From contig VGFL01000013.1 in assembly GCA_016868915.1 (NCBI GenBank), forward strand, positions 1 to 43,154: a stretch of 43,154 nt of DNA, in the 5' to 3' direction. Of the stretch, positions 34,691 through 42,955 are shown one piece after another. This DNA is from Bacteroidota bacterium (GTDB taxonomy: Bacteria > Bacteroidota > Bacteroidia > Flavobacteriales_D > Crocinitomicaceae). The position numbers and the translations under genes were made by a program. Position 1 is the first letter of the stretch. Every line of letters begins with the position of its first letter. The notes under the pieces are model-generated. The model saw only the letters and a list, made by a program, of their open reading frames with translations. It was not told the origin of the DNA and did no database searches.

Positions 34691-35688
34691 TAATTTAATA
34701 GTCTAAAAATCAATTCTTTAAGTAATTCTGCTTGCTCTACATTATTACTATTTACGCCTTTTGAACGCAAATCAAATTCATACAAAATCTCGATATTAGC
34801 TGCAATTTTTTTTGGTGGAAATTTTCCAGATGCTTGACTTAACTCCCCTGCAACAAAAGGATGAACTTTTAAAGCGTTTGCAACAAAATCACGCGATTTA
34901 TTGGGGTAAAAGTGAATTCGCATAATTTGAGTAAAAAACTTAAATAAATTGCTAACAACAACGGTCAAATCCGTTGCTTTAGGATTGTGCTCAAAATAAT
35001 TTACGATTTTATTCGCTTTAGAAATATCAAGTTTAGAGATGGCATTTGTCAGTTCAAATACATTGTAATCCTTCGAAATCCCTATGTTTTCTTCAATATG
35101 TTGATCCGTAATTAAGCTGCCTTTAGGAAGAATAATACTTAATTTTTCAATCTCATTTACCAATCTTGACAAATCGTTACCGACATTTTCAGCCAAAAGC
35201 ATAGTCGCTTTCGAATTTATTGTAAATCCTTTTTCTTTTAAATAGCTTACGATCCAATCAGGTAATTGATATTCTTTGACCTTATCTGATTTGTAAACAA
35301 TACCGCTTTTTGTCGTTTCTTTTATTAGTTTTTTACGAGAATCAAGGGTTTTGTATTTACAACAGATAACAAAAATCGTAGAATTCATTGGTGTTTCTGC
35401 GTATGATTCGAGTAATTCAATTTGTTTAAAATCCTGGGCTTCGCGCAGGATAACTAGTCGTCTTTCAGACATCATTGGATATCCTTTCAATTCGCTGATT
35501 AGATTCACTAAATCGGCATCTCTGCCATAAATTATGGTTTGATTAAAATCTCTTTCGTGTTCCTCCAAAACATATTCTTCGATTGTGTTACTAATTTTAT
35601 CTATAAAATAAGGCTCATCCCCATGCAGAATATAGATTGGTTTAAATTCCTTGTTCCTGATTGAATGAATTATTTGTTTGAAGTCCAT
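34690..35688 (-). CDS. holA: DNA polymerase III subunit delta
   Basis: The clamp-loader delta subunit is about 332 residues. The N-terminus FKPIYILHGDEPYFIDKISNTIEEYVL, the block LVILREAQDFKQIELLESYA and the C-terminal collar YNVFELTNAISKLDISKANKI are typical. I choose the ATG at 35688; the GTG at 35691 would add one residue and leave only 2 nt to the -7 box TAACTTTG (35701-35694), whereas the ATG gives the 5-nt gap seen at other leaderless-type genes here. Confidence 0.92.
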   Translation of the reverse strand: MDFKQIIHSIRNKEFKPIYILHGDEPYFIDKISNTIEEYVLEEHERDFNQTIIYGRDADLVNLISELKGYPMMSERRLVILREAQDFKQIELLESYAETPMNSTIFVICCKYKTLDSRKKLIKETTKSGIVYKSDKVKEYQLPDWIVSYLKEKGFTINSKATMLLAENVGNDLSRLVNEIEKLSIILPKGSLITDQHIEENIGISKDYNVFELTNAISKLDISKANKIVNYFEHNPKATDLTVVVSNLFKFFTQIMRIHFYPNKSRDFVANALKVHPFVAGELSQASGKFPPKKIAANIEILYEFDLRSKGVNSNNVEQAELLKELIFRLLN

Positions 35689-35693
35689 CACTT

Positions 35694-35701
35694 CAAAGTT
35701 A
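35694..35701 (-). promoter_or_regulatory. -7 box TAACTTTG abutting holA
   Basis: On the minus strand 35701-35694 reads TAACTTTG, ending 5 nt before ATG 35688. It would start transcription at about the start codon of holA-rsmE. Confidence 0.5.
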
Positions 35702-35775
35702 CAAAACAGATAATTAAAAAATCTTGATTAATTAAAAATAATAGTTGTATTCGAATTTCAATAAAGACATATTTT

Positions 35776-35783
35776 TACCTTTG
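35776..35783 (+). promoter_or_regulatory. -7 box TACCTTTG for ispH
   Basis: An exact TAnnTTTG match ends 49 nt before ATG 35833. A TTG at 35745-35747 is 28 nt upstream, too far for a normal -33. Confidence 0.4.
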
Positions 35784-35832
35784 TATAATTAAAACAATAA
35801 TTCAATTCGGCGGTTAAAACGTAAATAGTTTC

Positions 35833-37044
35833 ATGAAACAATTTCAAATTCCTGAATTTTATCGTTCTCCTATTATTTCGAAGGTAAAAACAATGAGAAA
35901 ATTGGATGACCCACGAAAAAAGGATTTTTCACCCACGATTTTAGATTTTGGGAAAGTAAGTTTTATTATTTCGCGTCATTTTGGATTTTGTTTCGGTGTT
36001 GAAAATGCCATAGAAAGAGCCTATAAAGCAATTAATGAAAATCCTGGGAAACGTATTTTCTTATTGAGTCAGATGATTCATAATCCGGATGTTAATGAAG
36101 ATTTGGAAGCTAACGGAATTCGTTTTCTTCAAGACACATCAGGAAAGCAAAATATTGATTTTGAAACATTGACAAAAGACGATGTTGTTTTAATACCTGC
36201 CTTTGGATCAACTTTAGCTATTGAAAAAATTTTGACGCTTAAGGGAATAGACATTCAAAAATACAATACCACATGTCCGTTTGTTGAAAAAGTATGGAAT
36301 AGATCTGAGAAATTAGGGGAGTCGAATCATACAATCATTATTCATGGAAAATATAATCATGAAGAAACTAGAGCTACTTTTTCAAGAAGTTCCATACACG
36401 GACCCTCCTTAATTTTAAAAGATATTAACGAGGCGCGTATCCTTGCACGATATATTAACGGGAAAAAGGATTGTCAAACATTTTACAAGGATTTTGAAGG
36501 TCGTTTTTCTCAAAACTTTGACCCGAAAGTTCATCTTGATAGAATTGGTGTTGTTAACCAAACTACAATGCTTGCAAGCGAAACGCAGGAAATCACGGAT
36601 TATTTACGAAGCGTGATGATTGATAAGTTCGGTGAGTTGAATATTAAAAATCACATGGCCGACACCCGCGATACCTTGTGTTATGCGACCAATGACAATC
36701 AGAGTGCTACGATTGGCTTGATGGAATTAGAGGCCGATGTTGGTATTGTTGTTGGTGGATACAATAGTTCGAACACAACACACTTGGTCGAGTTAATGGA
36801 GTCAAAATATCCTGTTTATTTCATTAAAGGGGAATCAGAAATAATTTCAAATAAAGAAATTAGGCATTTTGATATTCATAGTAAGAAATTAAAAAGTACG
36901 CATAACTTTTTACCTCAAAAAGAAAAAATTAGTATTGCAATTACCTCGGGAGCGTCTTGTCCAGATTCTATTATGGATAGGGTAATTCATCGTATTTTGG
37001 AAGTTCAAGAGATTCAAATAACCATGAACGATATTTTTGATTGA
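35833..37044 (+). CDS. ispH: 4-hydroxy-3-methylbut-2-enyl diphosphate reductase
   Basis: IspH does the last step of the MEP isoprenoid pathway, reducing HMBPP to IPP and DMAPP. The three [4Fe-4S] cysteines are C53 (HFGFCFGVENAI), C148 (NTTCPFVEKVW) and C283 (DTLCYATNDNQ), and the substrate motif VVGGYNSSNT (307-315) is intact. At 403 residues it is the long form common in Bacteroidota; E. coli has about 316. The extra length includes about 45 N-terminal residues and an insertion after HGKYNHEETRATF. It is a single-gene unit. Confidence 0.95.
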   Translation: MKQFQIPEFYRSPIISKVKTMRKLDDPRKKDFSPTILDFGKVSFIISRHFGFCFGVENAIERAYKAINENPGKRIFLLSQMIHNPDVNEDLEANGIRFLQDTSGKQNIDFETLTKDDVVLIPAFGSTLAIEKILTLKGIDIQKYNTTCPFVEKVWNRSEKLGESNHTIIIHGKYNHEETRATFSRSSIHGPSLILKDINEARILARYINGKKDCQTFYKDFEGRFSQNFDPKVHLDRIGVVNQTTMLASETQEITDYLRSVMIDKFGELNIKNHMADTRDTLCYATNDNQSATIGLMELEADVGIVVGGYNSSNTTHLVELMESKYPVYFIKGESEIISNKEIRHFDIHSKKLKSTHNFLPQKEKISIAITSGASCPDSIMDRVIHRILEVQEIQITMNDIFD

Positions 37045-37142
37045 GTGAGCGATCAGTTAAAATCTTTTTGAAGATGTATATGGTGAATGAATAGCAAGTT
37101 TAAAACTTTTTATTAAGTACAAATTTTAAATAATAATCTTAT

Positions 37143-37150
37143 TAACTTTG
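37143..37150 (+). promoter_or_regulatory. -7 box TAACTTTG for gcvH
   Basis: An exact TAnnTTTG match ends 20 nt before ATG 37171. No -33 TTTG at the usual distance. Confidence 0.45.
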
Positions 37151-37170
37151 TACTTTAAAAGTAAACAAAT

Positions 37171-37548
37171 ATGAATGTTCCTAAAGAATTAAAGTATACG
37201 AAAGATCACGAATGGGTGAGAGTAGAAGGAGATATTGCCGTTATAGGTATCACAGACTATGCTCAACATGAATTAGGGGATATCGTATATGTAGAAATTG
37301 AAACTGTCGGAGAGACCTTAGGGAAAGAAGAGGTTTTTGGTTCTGTTGAGGCAGTTAAAACAGTTTCAGATTTATTTATGCCCCTTTCAGGCGAAGTATT
37401 GGAATTCAATGAAGGTTTGGATGGTAGTCCAGAATTAGTTAATACAAATCCTTATAATGATGGTTGGATGGTGAAAGTTAAAATTAGTGATATCAGCGAA
37501 TTGGATGGATTATTGGATTCTGAGGCATACATATCATTGATTAGTTAA
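37171..37548 (+). CDS. gcvH: Glycine cleavage system H protein
   Basis: The 125-residue lipoyl carrier of glycine decarboxylase shuttles the aminomethyl group between P, T and L proteins. The lipoylated lysine is K63 in [19 protein letters not shown]. The N-terminal [15 protein letters not shown] and the C-terminal [13 protein letters not shown] are canonical. The P and T genes are not nearby, so the system is scattered, as is common in this phylum. Confidence 0.96.
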   Translation: MNVPKELKYTKDHEWVRVEGDIAVIGITDYAQHELGDIVYVEIETVGETLGKEEVFGSVEAVKTVSDLFMPLSGEVLEFNEGLDGSPELVNTNPYNDGWMVKVKISDISELDGLLDSEAYISLIS

Positions 37549-37633
37549 TCCAATACCTTGATATAGAAAACGGTTGTGTTTATTTAGACTAGTTTGGAAT
37601 AATATTTGAATTGAATTTTAAAAACTAAAAATT

Positions 37634-38455
37634 ATGGAAAGTAAGAAAAGTCCCGACGCTGACCTTGAAAAATTGAGGTTGCCGTTGATTTTTACAGGGT
37701 TTTTATTTATAGTAACTATTGTATTGGCATCCTTTTCATATCAATCAGTTTCTGAAGGTGATAAAGCCTCTGAACTTGCAAAATCTGAAAAGAAAGATTC
37801 GAAAGAAGAAGAAGCAAATACTCCACCACCACCACCACCACCACCACCAACTCCTGTTGTTGCACCAACTCCTGCAGTGGGACCAACCGATTCAGAAATT
37901 AAAACAACTGATGAAACCAAAGAACCTGTAAGTGCAGGTAACGGTTGTCAGTCAGATTACGACTTGGATGGTGTTTGTGATATAGATGATAAGTGCCCAG
38001 ATCAATTTGGTCCTTCAGAAAATGGAGGCTGTCCTATTGATAATGATTTGGATGATGATGGGGTACTAAATGAAGTAGATTTATGTCCTGAGGAGTATGG
38101 TCCAGCATCAAACAATGGTTGTCCTGAGCAAGAGGAGGCAATAGAATTTCCTGATGTTGAAGCCGCATTTCCAGGTGGTGAAGTAGCACTTCAAAAATTC
38201 TTAGGCGAGAATGTTAAATTTCCTGAAATATGTATGGACATGGATGCTCAAGGGCGTGTTTTTATGAAGTTTACCGTTGAGAAAGATGGAAGTATTACAA
38301 ATATCTCAGTTGAGACAAATAGGACTGGCTGCGATGAGTTTGTGAAAGAAGCTACCAGAGTTTTAAATAAAATGCCCAAATGGTTTGCCGGTGAAGTAGG
38401 TGGTGACAAGAAACGAACCGTTTGTAGACTGCCATTTAATTTTAAAATAAATTAA
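37634..38455 (+). CDS. TonB-family energy transducer with thrombospondin type-3 repeats
   Basis: This 273-residue protein has an N-terminal cytoplasmic tail, one membrane helix ([20 protein letters not shown], 16-35), an acidic-lysine linker with nine consecutive prolines (64-72), then two calcium-type TSP3 repeats (108-134, [15 protein letters not shown]...GCP; 136-164, [17 protein letters not shown]...GCP), and a TonB C-terminal domain (about 172-273, [15 protein letters not shown] to FNFKIN). It should link inner-membrane ExbBD energy to outer-membrane receptors. TSP3 repeats normally stiffen OmpA-like proteins; here they may span the periplasm. Extra cysteines C200, C233 and C264 in the TonB domain are unusual. 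A terminator follows; no exbB/exbD is adjacent. Confidence 0.88.
   Translation: MESKKSPDADLEKLRLPLIFTGFLFIVTIVLASFSYQSVSEGDKASELAKSEKKDSKEEEANTPPPPPPPPPTPVVAPTPAVGPTDSEIKTTDETKEPVSAGNGCQSDYDLDGVCDIDDKCPDQFGPSENGGCPIDNDLDDDGVLNEVDLCPEEYGPASNNGCPEQEEAIEFPDVEAAFPGGEVALQKFLGENVKFPEICMDMDAQGRVFMKFTVEKDGSITNISVETNRTGCDEFVKEATRVLNKMPKWFAGEVGGDKKRTVCRLPFNFKIN
37823..37849 (+). repeat. Coding CCA microsatellite (nine units)
   Basis: Nine perfect CCA triplets encode the nine-proline run of the TonB-family protein. Such tracts can change length by slippage, which here would lengthen or shorten the linker without shifting frame. Confidence 0.95.
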
Positions 38456-38470
38456 TTAGTTCTTGGTATC

Positions 38471-38499
38471 AAAGGGCCTCGAAATCTCCGAGGCTTTTT
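38471..38499 (+). terminator. Rho-independent terminator after the TonB-family gene
   Basis: Stem GCCTCG (38476-38481) / CGAGGC (38489-38494) with a 7-nt loop and T5 tail; A and G before the stem extend pairing into the T-run. Confidence 0.88.
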
Positions 38500-38551
38500 G
38501 TTATGTTACAATTTGAACCTTTATTCTTTAAAGGGTTTGATAATTAATCCT

Positions 38552-38559
38552 TATTTTTG
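38552..38559 (+). promoter_or_regulatory. -7 box TATTTTTG for serS
   Basis: An exact TAnnTTTG match ends 17 nt before ATG 38577, downstream of the terminator. The TTTG at 38536 is only 12 nt away, too near for -33. Confidence 0.45.
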
Positions 38560-38576
38560 TGATATAATCATAAACC

Positions 38577-39848
38577 ATGTTGGAAATAAATACTCTTCGT
38601 CAAAGTAAAGAAATCGTAATTAAAGGGTTAGCGAAGCGAAATTTGCACGCTGAAAAAATTTTGGATGAAATTCTAAAAAAAGATTCAGAGTGGAGAGGGG
38701 CAAAAACAGAAATGGAAGTTATTTCCGCTAAATTAAATCAACTTTCAAAAATAATTGGAGAATATTTTCAACAAGGAAAGCAAAAAGAAGCCGATGAGCT
38801 GAAAAACGAAACAGGAGAGCTAAAAATGCGAGAATCCGAGTTAAAATTGCATGTCGAAGAGTTGGATATTCAAATATCTAATTTGATGTATTCTTTACCA
38901 AATATTCCAAATGAATTAGTTAAACAGGGAAAAAGTGCAGAGGATAACGAGATAATTTTTGAAAAAGGCGAGGCACCTTTGTATAATTTTGATCCTCTTC
39001 CACATTGGGACCTTGTTAAAAAATATAATTTAATTGATTTTGAATTAGGAGTCAAGGTGACAGGAGCTGGATTTCCATTCTATATTGGCAAAGGTGCTAA
39101 ATTGCAACGGGCATTGATACAGTTTTTTCTCGATGAAGCCGAAAAAGAAGGATACACCGAATACATAGCTCCATTTATGGTAAATGAGGCTAGTGCAACT
39201 GGGACCGGCCAACTTCCCGATAAAGAAGGTCAAATGTATCACTCACCAACTGATGACTTTTATCTTATTCCGACTGCAGAAGTGCCATTAACAAATATTT
39301 ATAGAGACGTAGTCTTTCCCTCGGAGGATTTCTCAATTAAATTGACAGGATATACACCTTGTTTTCGACGCGAAGCCGGTTCATATGGAAAGGATGTACG
39401 TGGTTTAAACCGTCTTCATCAGTTCGATAAGGTTGAAATCGTTCGAATCGAACATCCCTCCAACACCGCGAGAGCGCTCGATGAAATGGTTGAATACGTC
39501 AAAAAATTATTGGAAAAACTAGGTCTTCAATTTAGAATTTTGCGATTATGTGGAGGTGATATGGGGTTCGCCTCTGCGCTAACATATGATTTTGAGGTTT
39601 ATTCTGCTGCGCAACAAAAATGGCTAGAGGTTAGTTCCGTTTCTCGTTTTGATACATTTCAATCTAATCGTTTAAAATTAAGATTCAAGACGGCGGATAA
39701 AAAAACACAATTATGTCATACCTTAAATGGTTCTGCTCTTGCTCTTCCCCGAATTTTGGCCTCAATTCTTGAAAATTTTCAGGATCAAAATGGAATTCAA
39801 ATACCAGAGGTCTTACATAAATATTTAACTTTTAGTAGAATTGATTAA
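38577..39848 (+). CDS. serS: Serine--tRNA ligase
   Basis: This class II synthetase of 423 residues charges tRNA-Ser. The N-terminal coiled-coil arm (about 25-105) that grips the tRNA long arm is present, followed by motif 2 (CFRREAGSYGKDVRGLNRLHQF) and motif 3 (LNGSALALPRILASILE). TAEVPLTNIY is the family serine-binding stretch. It is first in a run with the lipoprotein, TPR and rsmI genes (2-nt gap, ATGA overlap, 5-nt gap). Confidence 0.97.
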   Translation: MLEINTLRQSKEIVIKGLAKRNLHAEKILDEILKKDSEWRGAKTEMEVISAKLNQLSKIIGEYFQQGKQKEADELKNETGELKMRESELKLHVEELDIQISNLMYSLPNIPNELVKQGKSAEDNEIIFEKGEAPLYNFDPLPHWDLVKKYNLIDFELGVKVTGAGFPFYIGKGAKLQRALIQFFLDEAEKEGYTEYIAPFMVNEASATGTGQLPDKEGQMYHSPTDDFYLIPTAEVPLTNIYRDVVFPSEDFSIKLTGYTPCFRREAGSYGKDVRGLNRLHQFDKVEIVRIEHPSNTARALDEMVEYVKKLLEKLGLQFRILRLCGGDMGFASALTYDFEVYSAAQQKWLEVSSVSRFDTFQSNRLKLRFKTADKKTQLCHTLNGSALALPRILASILENFQDQNGIQIPEVLHKYLTFSRID

Positions 39849-39850
39849 AT

Positions 39851-40402
39851 ATGAAATATTTTCCCTTAATCACAATACTTTTTTCATACTTAATTTCGTG
39901 TACAGATCTTAAAAAAAATGAACGCATTGACAGAATTTTAGCTCTAGAAAAAACGTTGGATAGTATTGAAAAAGTAATGACTTCATCTAAGATTGATTCT
40001 CTTTCAAATATGCAATTAGCTGCCCAAGGTGTTGAATTAAGAATTAAAAATAATTACAAATTAGACACGATAAATCTGGAATTTGGAAAAAAAATGGACG
40101 AGTACAAGAGAATGAGAAGAGCAATTCCAAAGTTAAAAGGTAATTGGGAAAAAGTAAAGAAAGGAATTTTTGAAATGCGTAAAACTTTAAGTAATCTTAA
40201 AACTGATATTGAGAATAATAGTGGAAAACGAGAAAAATATGATGAGTACATAAAATTTGAAAAAAATAAATTAAATCAATTAGGGTTGTTGAATGATGAT
40301 AGTAAACGAGGACAAAAAAAAATAGTAGAAACTTACAGTAAATTACACCCGGAGTTATATAATTTTTCGATGAGTTTAATTATTGTACAAAGTTATTTTT
40401 GA
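39851..40402 (+). CDS. Predicted coiled-coil lipoprotein
   Basis: This 183-residue protein has signal MKYFPLITILFSYLISC with lipobox LISC (C17) and Asp-free +2 (Thr), so outer-membrane or surface placement is possible. The rest is strongly charged and helical (RIDRILALEKTLDSIEKVM, KMDEYKRMRRAIPKLKGNW, KTLSNLKTDIENNSGKREKY), with heptad character. I know no family. Its stop overlaps the next start (ATGA), so it is coupled to the TPR protein and may act with it as an envelope pair. Confidence 0.72.
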   Translation: MKYFPLITILFSYLISCTDLKKNERIDRILALEKTLDSIEKVMTSSKIDSLSNMQLAAQGVELRIKNNYKLDTINLEFGKKMDEYKRMRRAIPKLKGNWEKVKKGIFEMRKTLSNLKTDIENNSGKREKYDEYIKFEKNKLNQLGLLNDDSKRGQKKIVETYSKLHPELYNFSMSLIIVQSYF

Positions 40403-42246
40403 AAATGCGAACTTGGCTATTATGTTTATCTATCATTTGGTTCAATTTCGGGTATTCTCAGTCTGAAACAGATATCCAATTGGCTCAATATTATTATTCA
40501 AATGGTGAGTTTGATAAAGCCTTGGGATATTATCAAAACTTGTATTCCAAAAGCCCAACAAAAGTTTATTTTTTGAGATATTTTGATTGTTTGAATAAGA
40601 CTAAAAATAGAAAAGAAGCCGAAAAATTACTGAAAAAACAAATTAATTCGAATCGAAAAGATGTTGAGTTGAAAATTATGCTTGGATTATTCTACGAAGA
40701 GGATAAAAATACGAAGTCAGCTGAAAAGATATATAACGAACTTGTTGACGACATATCGCCAGTACCAAATCAAATTATTGAATTATCGAATTTATTTATA
40801 ACGAAAAAGAAATTCGATTGGGCCTTAAATGTTTTGCAAAAAGGCAGGAAACTACTTAGATATTCTTATCCGTTAAATGTACAATTTGCGGAGGTTTATG
40901 CGGCAAATGGAGATTTTGAAAATATGTTTAAAGAACTCATTGATTTTCTAGAAATTAGCGTAACAAATCAATCTGCGGTGCAAAATACATTGGTTCGCTT
41001 TGTAGATTTTTCTGATAAAGAAAGTAAAGAATATCAATCTTTGAAGTCAATTTTATTTGATAAGAGTAAAAAAAATTCAGATAATTTTATTTTTACTGAA
41101 ATGCTAATTTGGTTTTTTATTCAATCAGATGATTTTGGAGCAGCTATAACGCAATCAATAGCAATTGATAAAAGGTTGAATACATTTGGAGAACAAACTT
41201 TAGATGTTGGAAAAATAGCACTTGAGAACCGCTACTATGAGTTTGCTCGAAAAGCGTTTAAAAGTGTCATGAGTTATGGGTTTGACTCTCCATATTTTGT
41301 TGATGCGGAGCGTTTAAATCTCAAAGTACGTTTCTTGGAATTAACCACAAATAGAAATTATTCGCAAGATGAAATTACTGCTTCAATCGATGAGTACAGA
41401 AAAACCATAAGTCGTATTGATAATAATAGAATTTCATTTGAATTAGGATTAGAGCTCACATATATTCAGGCCTTTTATGGAAATCAAGTTAAACAGGCAA
41501 TTACCTTTCTTAATGAATTAATGTTAGTTTCAGGAATAACAGATATTCAAAAGGCAACGTGTAAGATGCAATTAGCCGATATCCAGGTTTTGACAGGTGA
41601 AATTTGGGAAGCAAGTCTCTTGTATATGCAAATTGACAATGATTACAAGTACGAGGTTATTGGTCAAGAAGCAAAATTCAAAAACGCACGAATATTTTAT
41701 TACGACGGAGAATTTGATTTTGCGCAAGCTCAATTGAGTATATTGAAAGAATCTACTTCAAAACTTATTGCAAATGATGCTATTCAATTATCCAATTTAA
41801 TTACTGATAATTTTGGTTTGGATTCAAATTTCCAGATAATGGGGTGGTTTTCTCAGGGAGATTTGCAGTTGGAGCAACATCAATACGAAATTGCATTCAA
41901 CTATTACGATAGCGTCTTGAGGGCAGAACCTGGACATTCTTTAGAGGATGAAATACTTTTTCGAAAAGCAAAGGCAATGCAACTGCAAGGTAAATGGGAT
42001 GATGCTATTCCTTATTTAGAAAGAGTTATTTCTGACTTTGGTAGAGATATCTTAGCTGATGATGCAGCATTCAATTTAGCAGAAATTTACGAGATTCAGA
42101 AAGGGGACAAGGAGAAGGCATTTGACTATTATAAGTCAATTATTACTAACTTTAAAGGAAGCTTATTTTCTGCAGAAGCTCGAAAAAGAATGAGATTAAT
42201 TAGGGGTGAAAAACTACCTGAGGACGACGAAAAACAGAATAATTAA
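40399..42246 (+). CDS. Exported tetratricopeptide-repeat protein
   Basis: This 615-residue protein has a signal peptide (TWLLCLSIIWFNFGYSQ) and many TPR helices: AQYYYSNGEFDKALGYYQNLY, AEKIYNELVDDI, and near the C-terminus YEIAFNYYDSVLRAEPG, ILFRKAKAMQLQGKWDDAIPYL, DDAAFNLAEIYEIQKGDKEKAFDYY. TPR arrays of this kind scaffold protein complexes in the Bacteroidota envelope. It begins inside the lipoprotein stop (ATGA) and precedes rsmI by 5 nt. No enzyme motif is visible. Confidence 0.85.
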   Translation: MKMRTWLLCLSIIWFNFGYSQSETDIQLAQYYYSNGEFDKALGYYQNLYSKSPTKVYFLRYFDCLNKTKNRKEAEKLLKKQINSNRKDVELKIMLGLFYEEDKNTKSAEKIYNELVDDISPVPNQIIELSNLFITKKKFDWALNVLQKGRKLLRYSYPLNVQFAEVYAANGDFENMFKELIDFLEISVTNQSAVQNTLVRFVDFSDKESKEYQSLKSILFDKSKKNSDNFIFTEMLIWFFIQSDDFGAAITQSIAIDKRLNTFGEQTLDVGKIALENRYYEFARKAFKSVMSYGFDSPYFVDAERLNLKVRFLELTTNRNYSQDEITASIDEYRKTISRIDNNRISFELGLELTYIQAFYGNQVKQAITFLNELMLVSGITDIQKATCKMQLADIQVLTGEIWEASLLYMQIDNDYKYEVIGQEAKFKNARIFYYDGEFDFAQAQLSILKESTSKLIANDAIQLSNLITDNFGLDSNFQIMGWFSQGDLQLEQHQYEIAFNYYDSVLRAEPGHSLEDEILFRKAKAMQLQGKWDDAIPYLERVISDFGRDILADDAAFNLAEIYEIQKGDKEKAFDYYKSIITNFKGSLFSAEARKRMRLIRGEKLPEDDEKQNN

Positions 42247-42251
42247 GTCCA

Positions 42252-42920
42252 ATGGCTAAACTTATTTTAATTCCTACTCCAATTGGCAACTTAGAGGATA
42301 TAACTTTGCGATCAATTCGGATGTTGCGCGAATGTGATTTTCTCCTCGCTGAAGATACTCGTGTCACTAAAAAATTATTGAGTCATCTAAATATTACAAA
42401 ACAAGTTTTTTCTTTTCACACTCACAATGAACACAAGATATTAGATCAGGTAATTGCTAAAATTACAGAAGTAAACCAGGTAGGCCTCGTCAGTGATGCG
42501 GGAACCCCTGGTATTTCAGATCCGGGTTTTTTATTGATACGTTCTTGTATATTAAAAGGAATTCAAATTGAGTGTTTACCAGGTCCTACCTCAGTTATTC
42601 CTGCATTAGTTGTAAGTGGCTTTCCAACCGACCGATTTGTTTTTGAAGGATTTCTTCCGCACAAAAAAGGAAGAAAATCTCGAATTCAAGAAATTTGCTT
42701 AGAAAAAAGGACAAGTGTTATTTTCGAGTCTCCTCATAGAGTTCAAAAATTATTGCAGCAGTTAAAAGAAAATATAAATCCATTTCGACAAATTGCAATT
42801 ATTCGTGAAATTTCAAAATTGTATGAGGAAGTATGGAGAGGAAACATTGAAGATCTCATTAAAATGTCTGAGAAAAAAGAACTAAAAGGAGAAATAGTTG
42901 TTGTAATTTCAGCTGAATAA
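42252..42920 (+). CDS. rsmI: 16S rRNA 2'-O-ribose C1402 methyltransferase
   Basis: This tetrapyrrole-methylase-fold enzyme of 222 residues has IPTPIGNLEDITLRSIRML, LAEDTRVTKKLLSHL, SDAGTPGISDPGFLL and LPGPTSVIPALVVSGFP, the complete RsmI signature. It methylates the ribose of C1402 in the decoding centre. It lacks the C-terminal helical extension of the E. coli protein (about 286 residues), a short form usual in this phylum. Confidence 0.96.
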   Translation: MAKLILIPTPIGNLEDITLRSIRMLRECDFLLAEDTRVTKKLLSHLNITKQVFSFHTHNEHKILDQVIAKITEVNQVGLVSDAGTPGISDPGFLLIRSCILKGIQIECLPGPTSVIPALVVSGFPTDRFVFEGFLPHKKGRKSRIQEICLEKRTSVIFESPHRVQKLLQQLKENINPFRQIAIIREISKLYEEVWRGNIEDLIKMSEKKELKGEIVVVISAE

Positions 42921-42955
42921 TATTACATTTAATAATCCTTTTGTATCTTTAAAAT

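Noticed and set aside
37719-37931. 70-residue frame with a polyhistidine run
   Set aside because: It is the CCA microsatellite of the TonB-family gene read in another frame (CAC/ACC); no start context or domain supports it.
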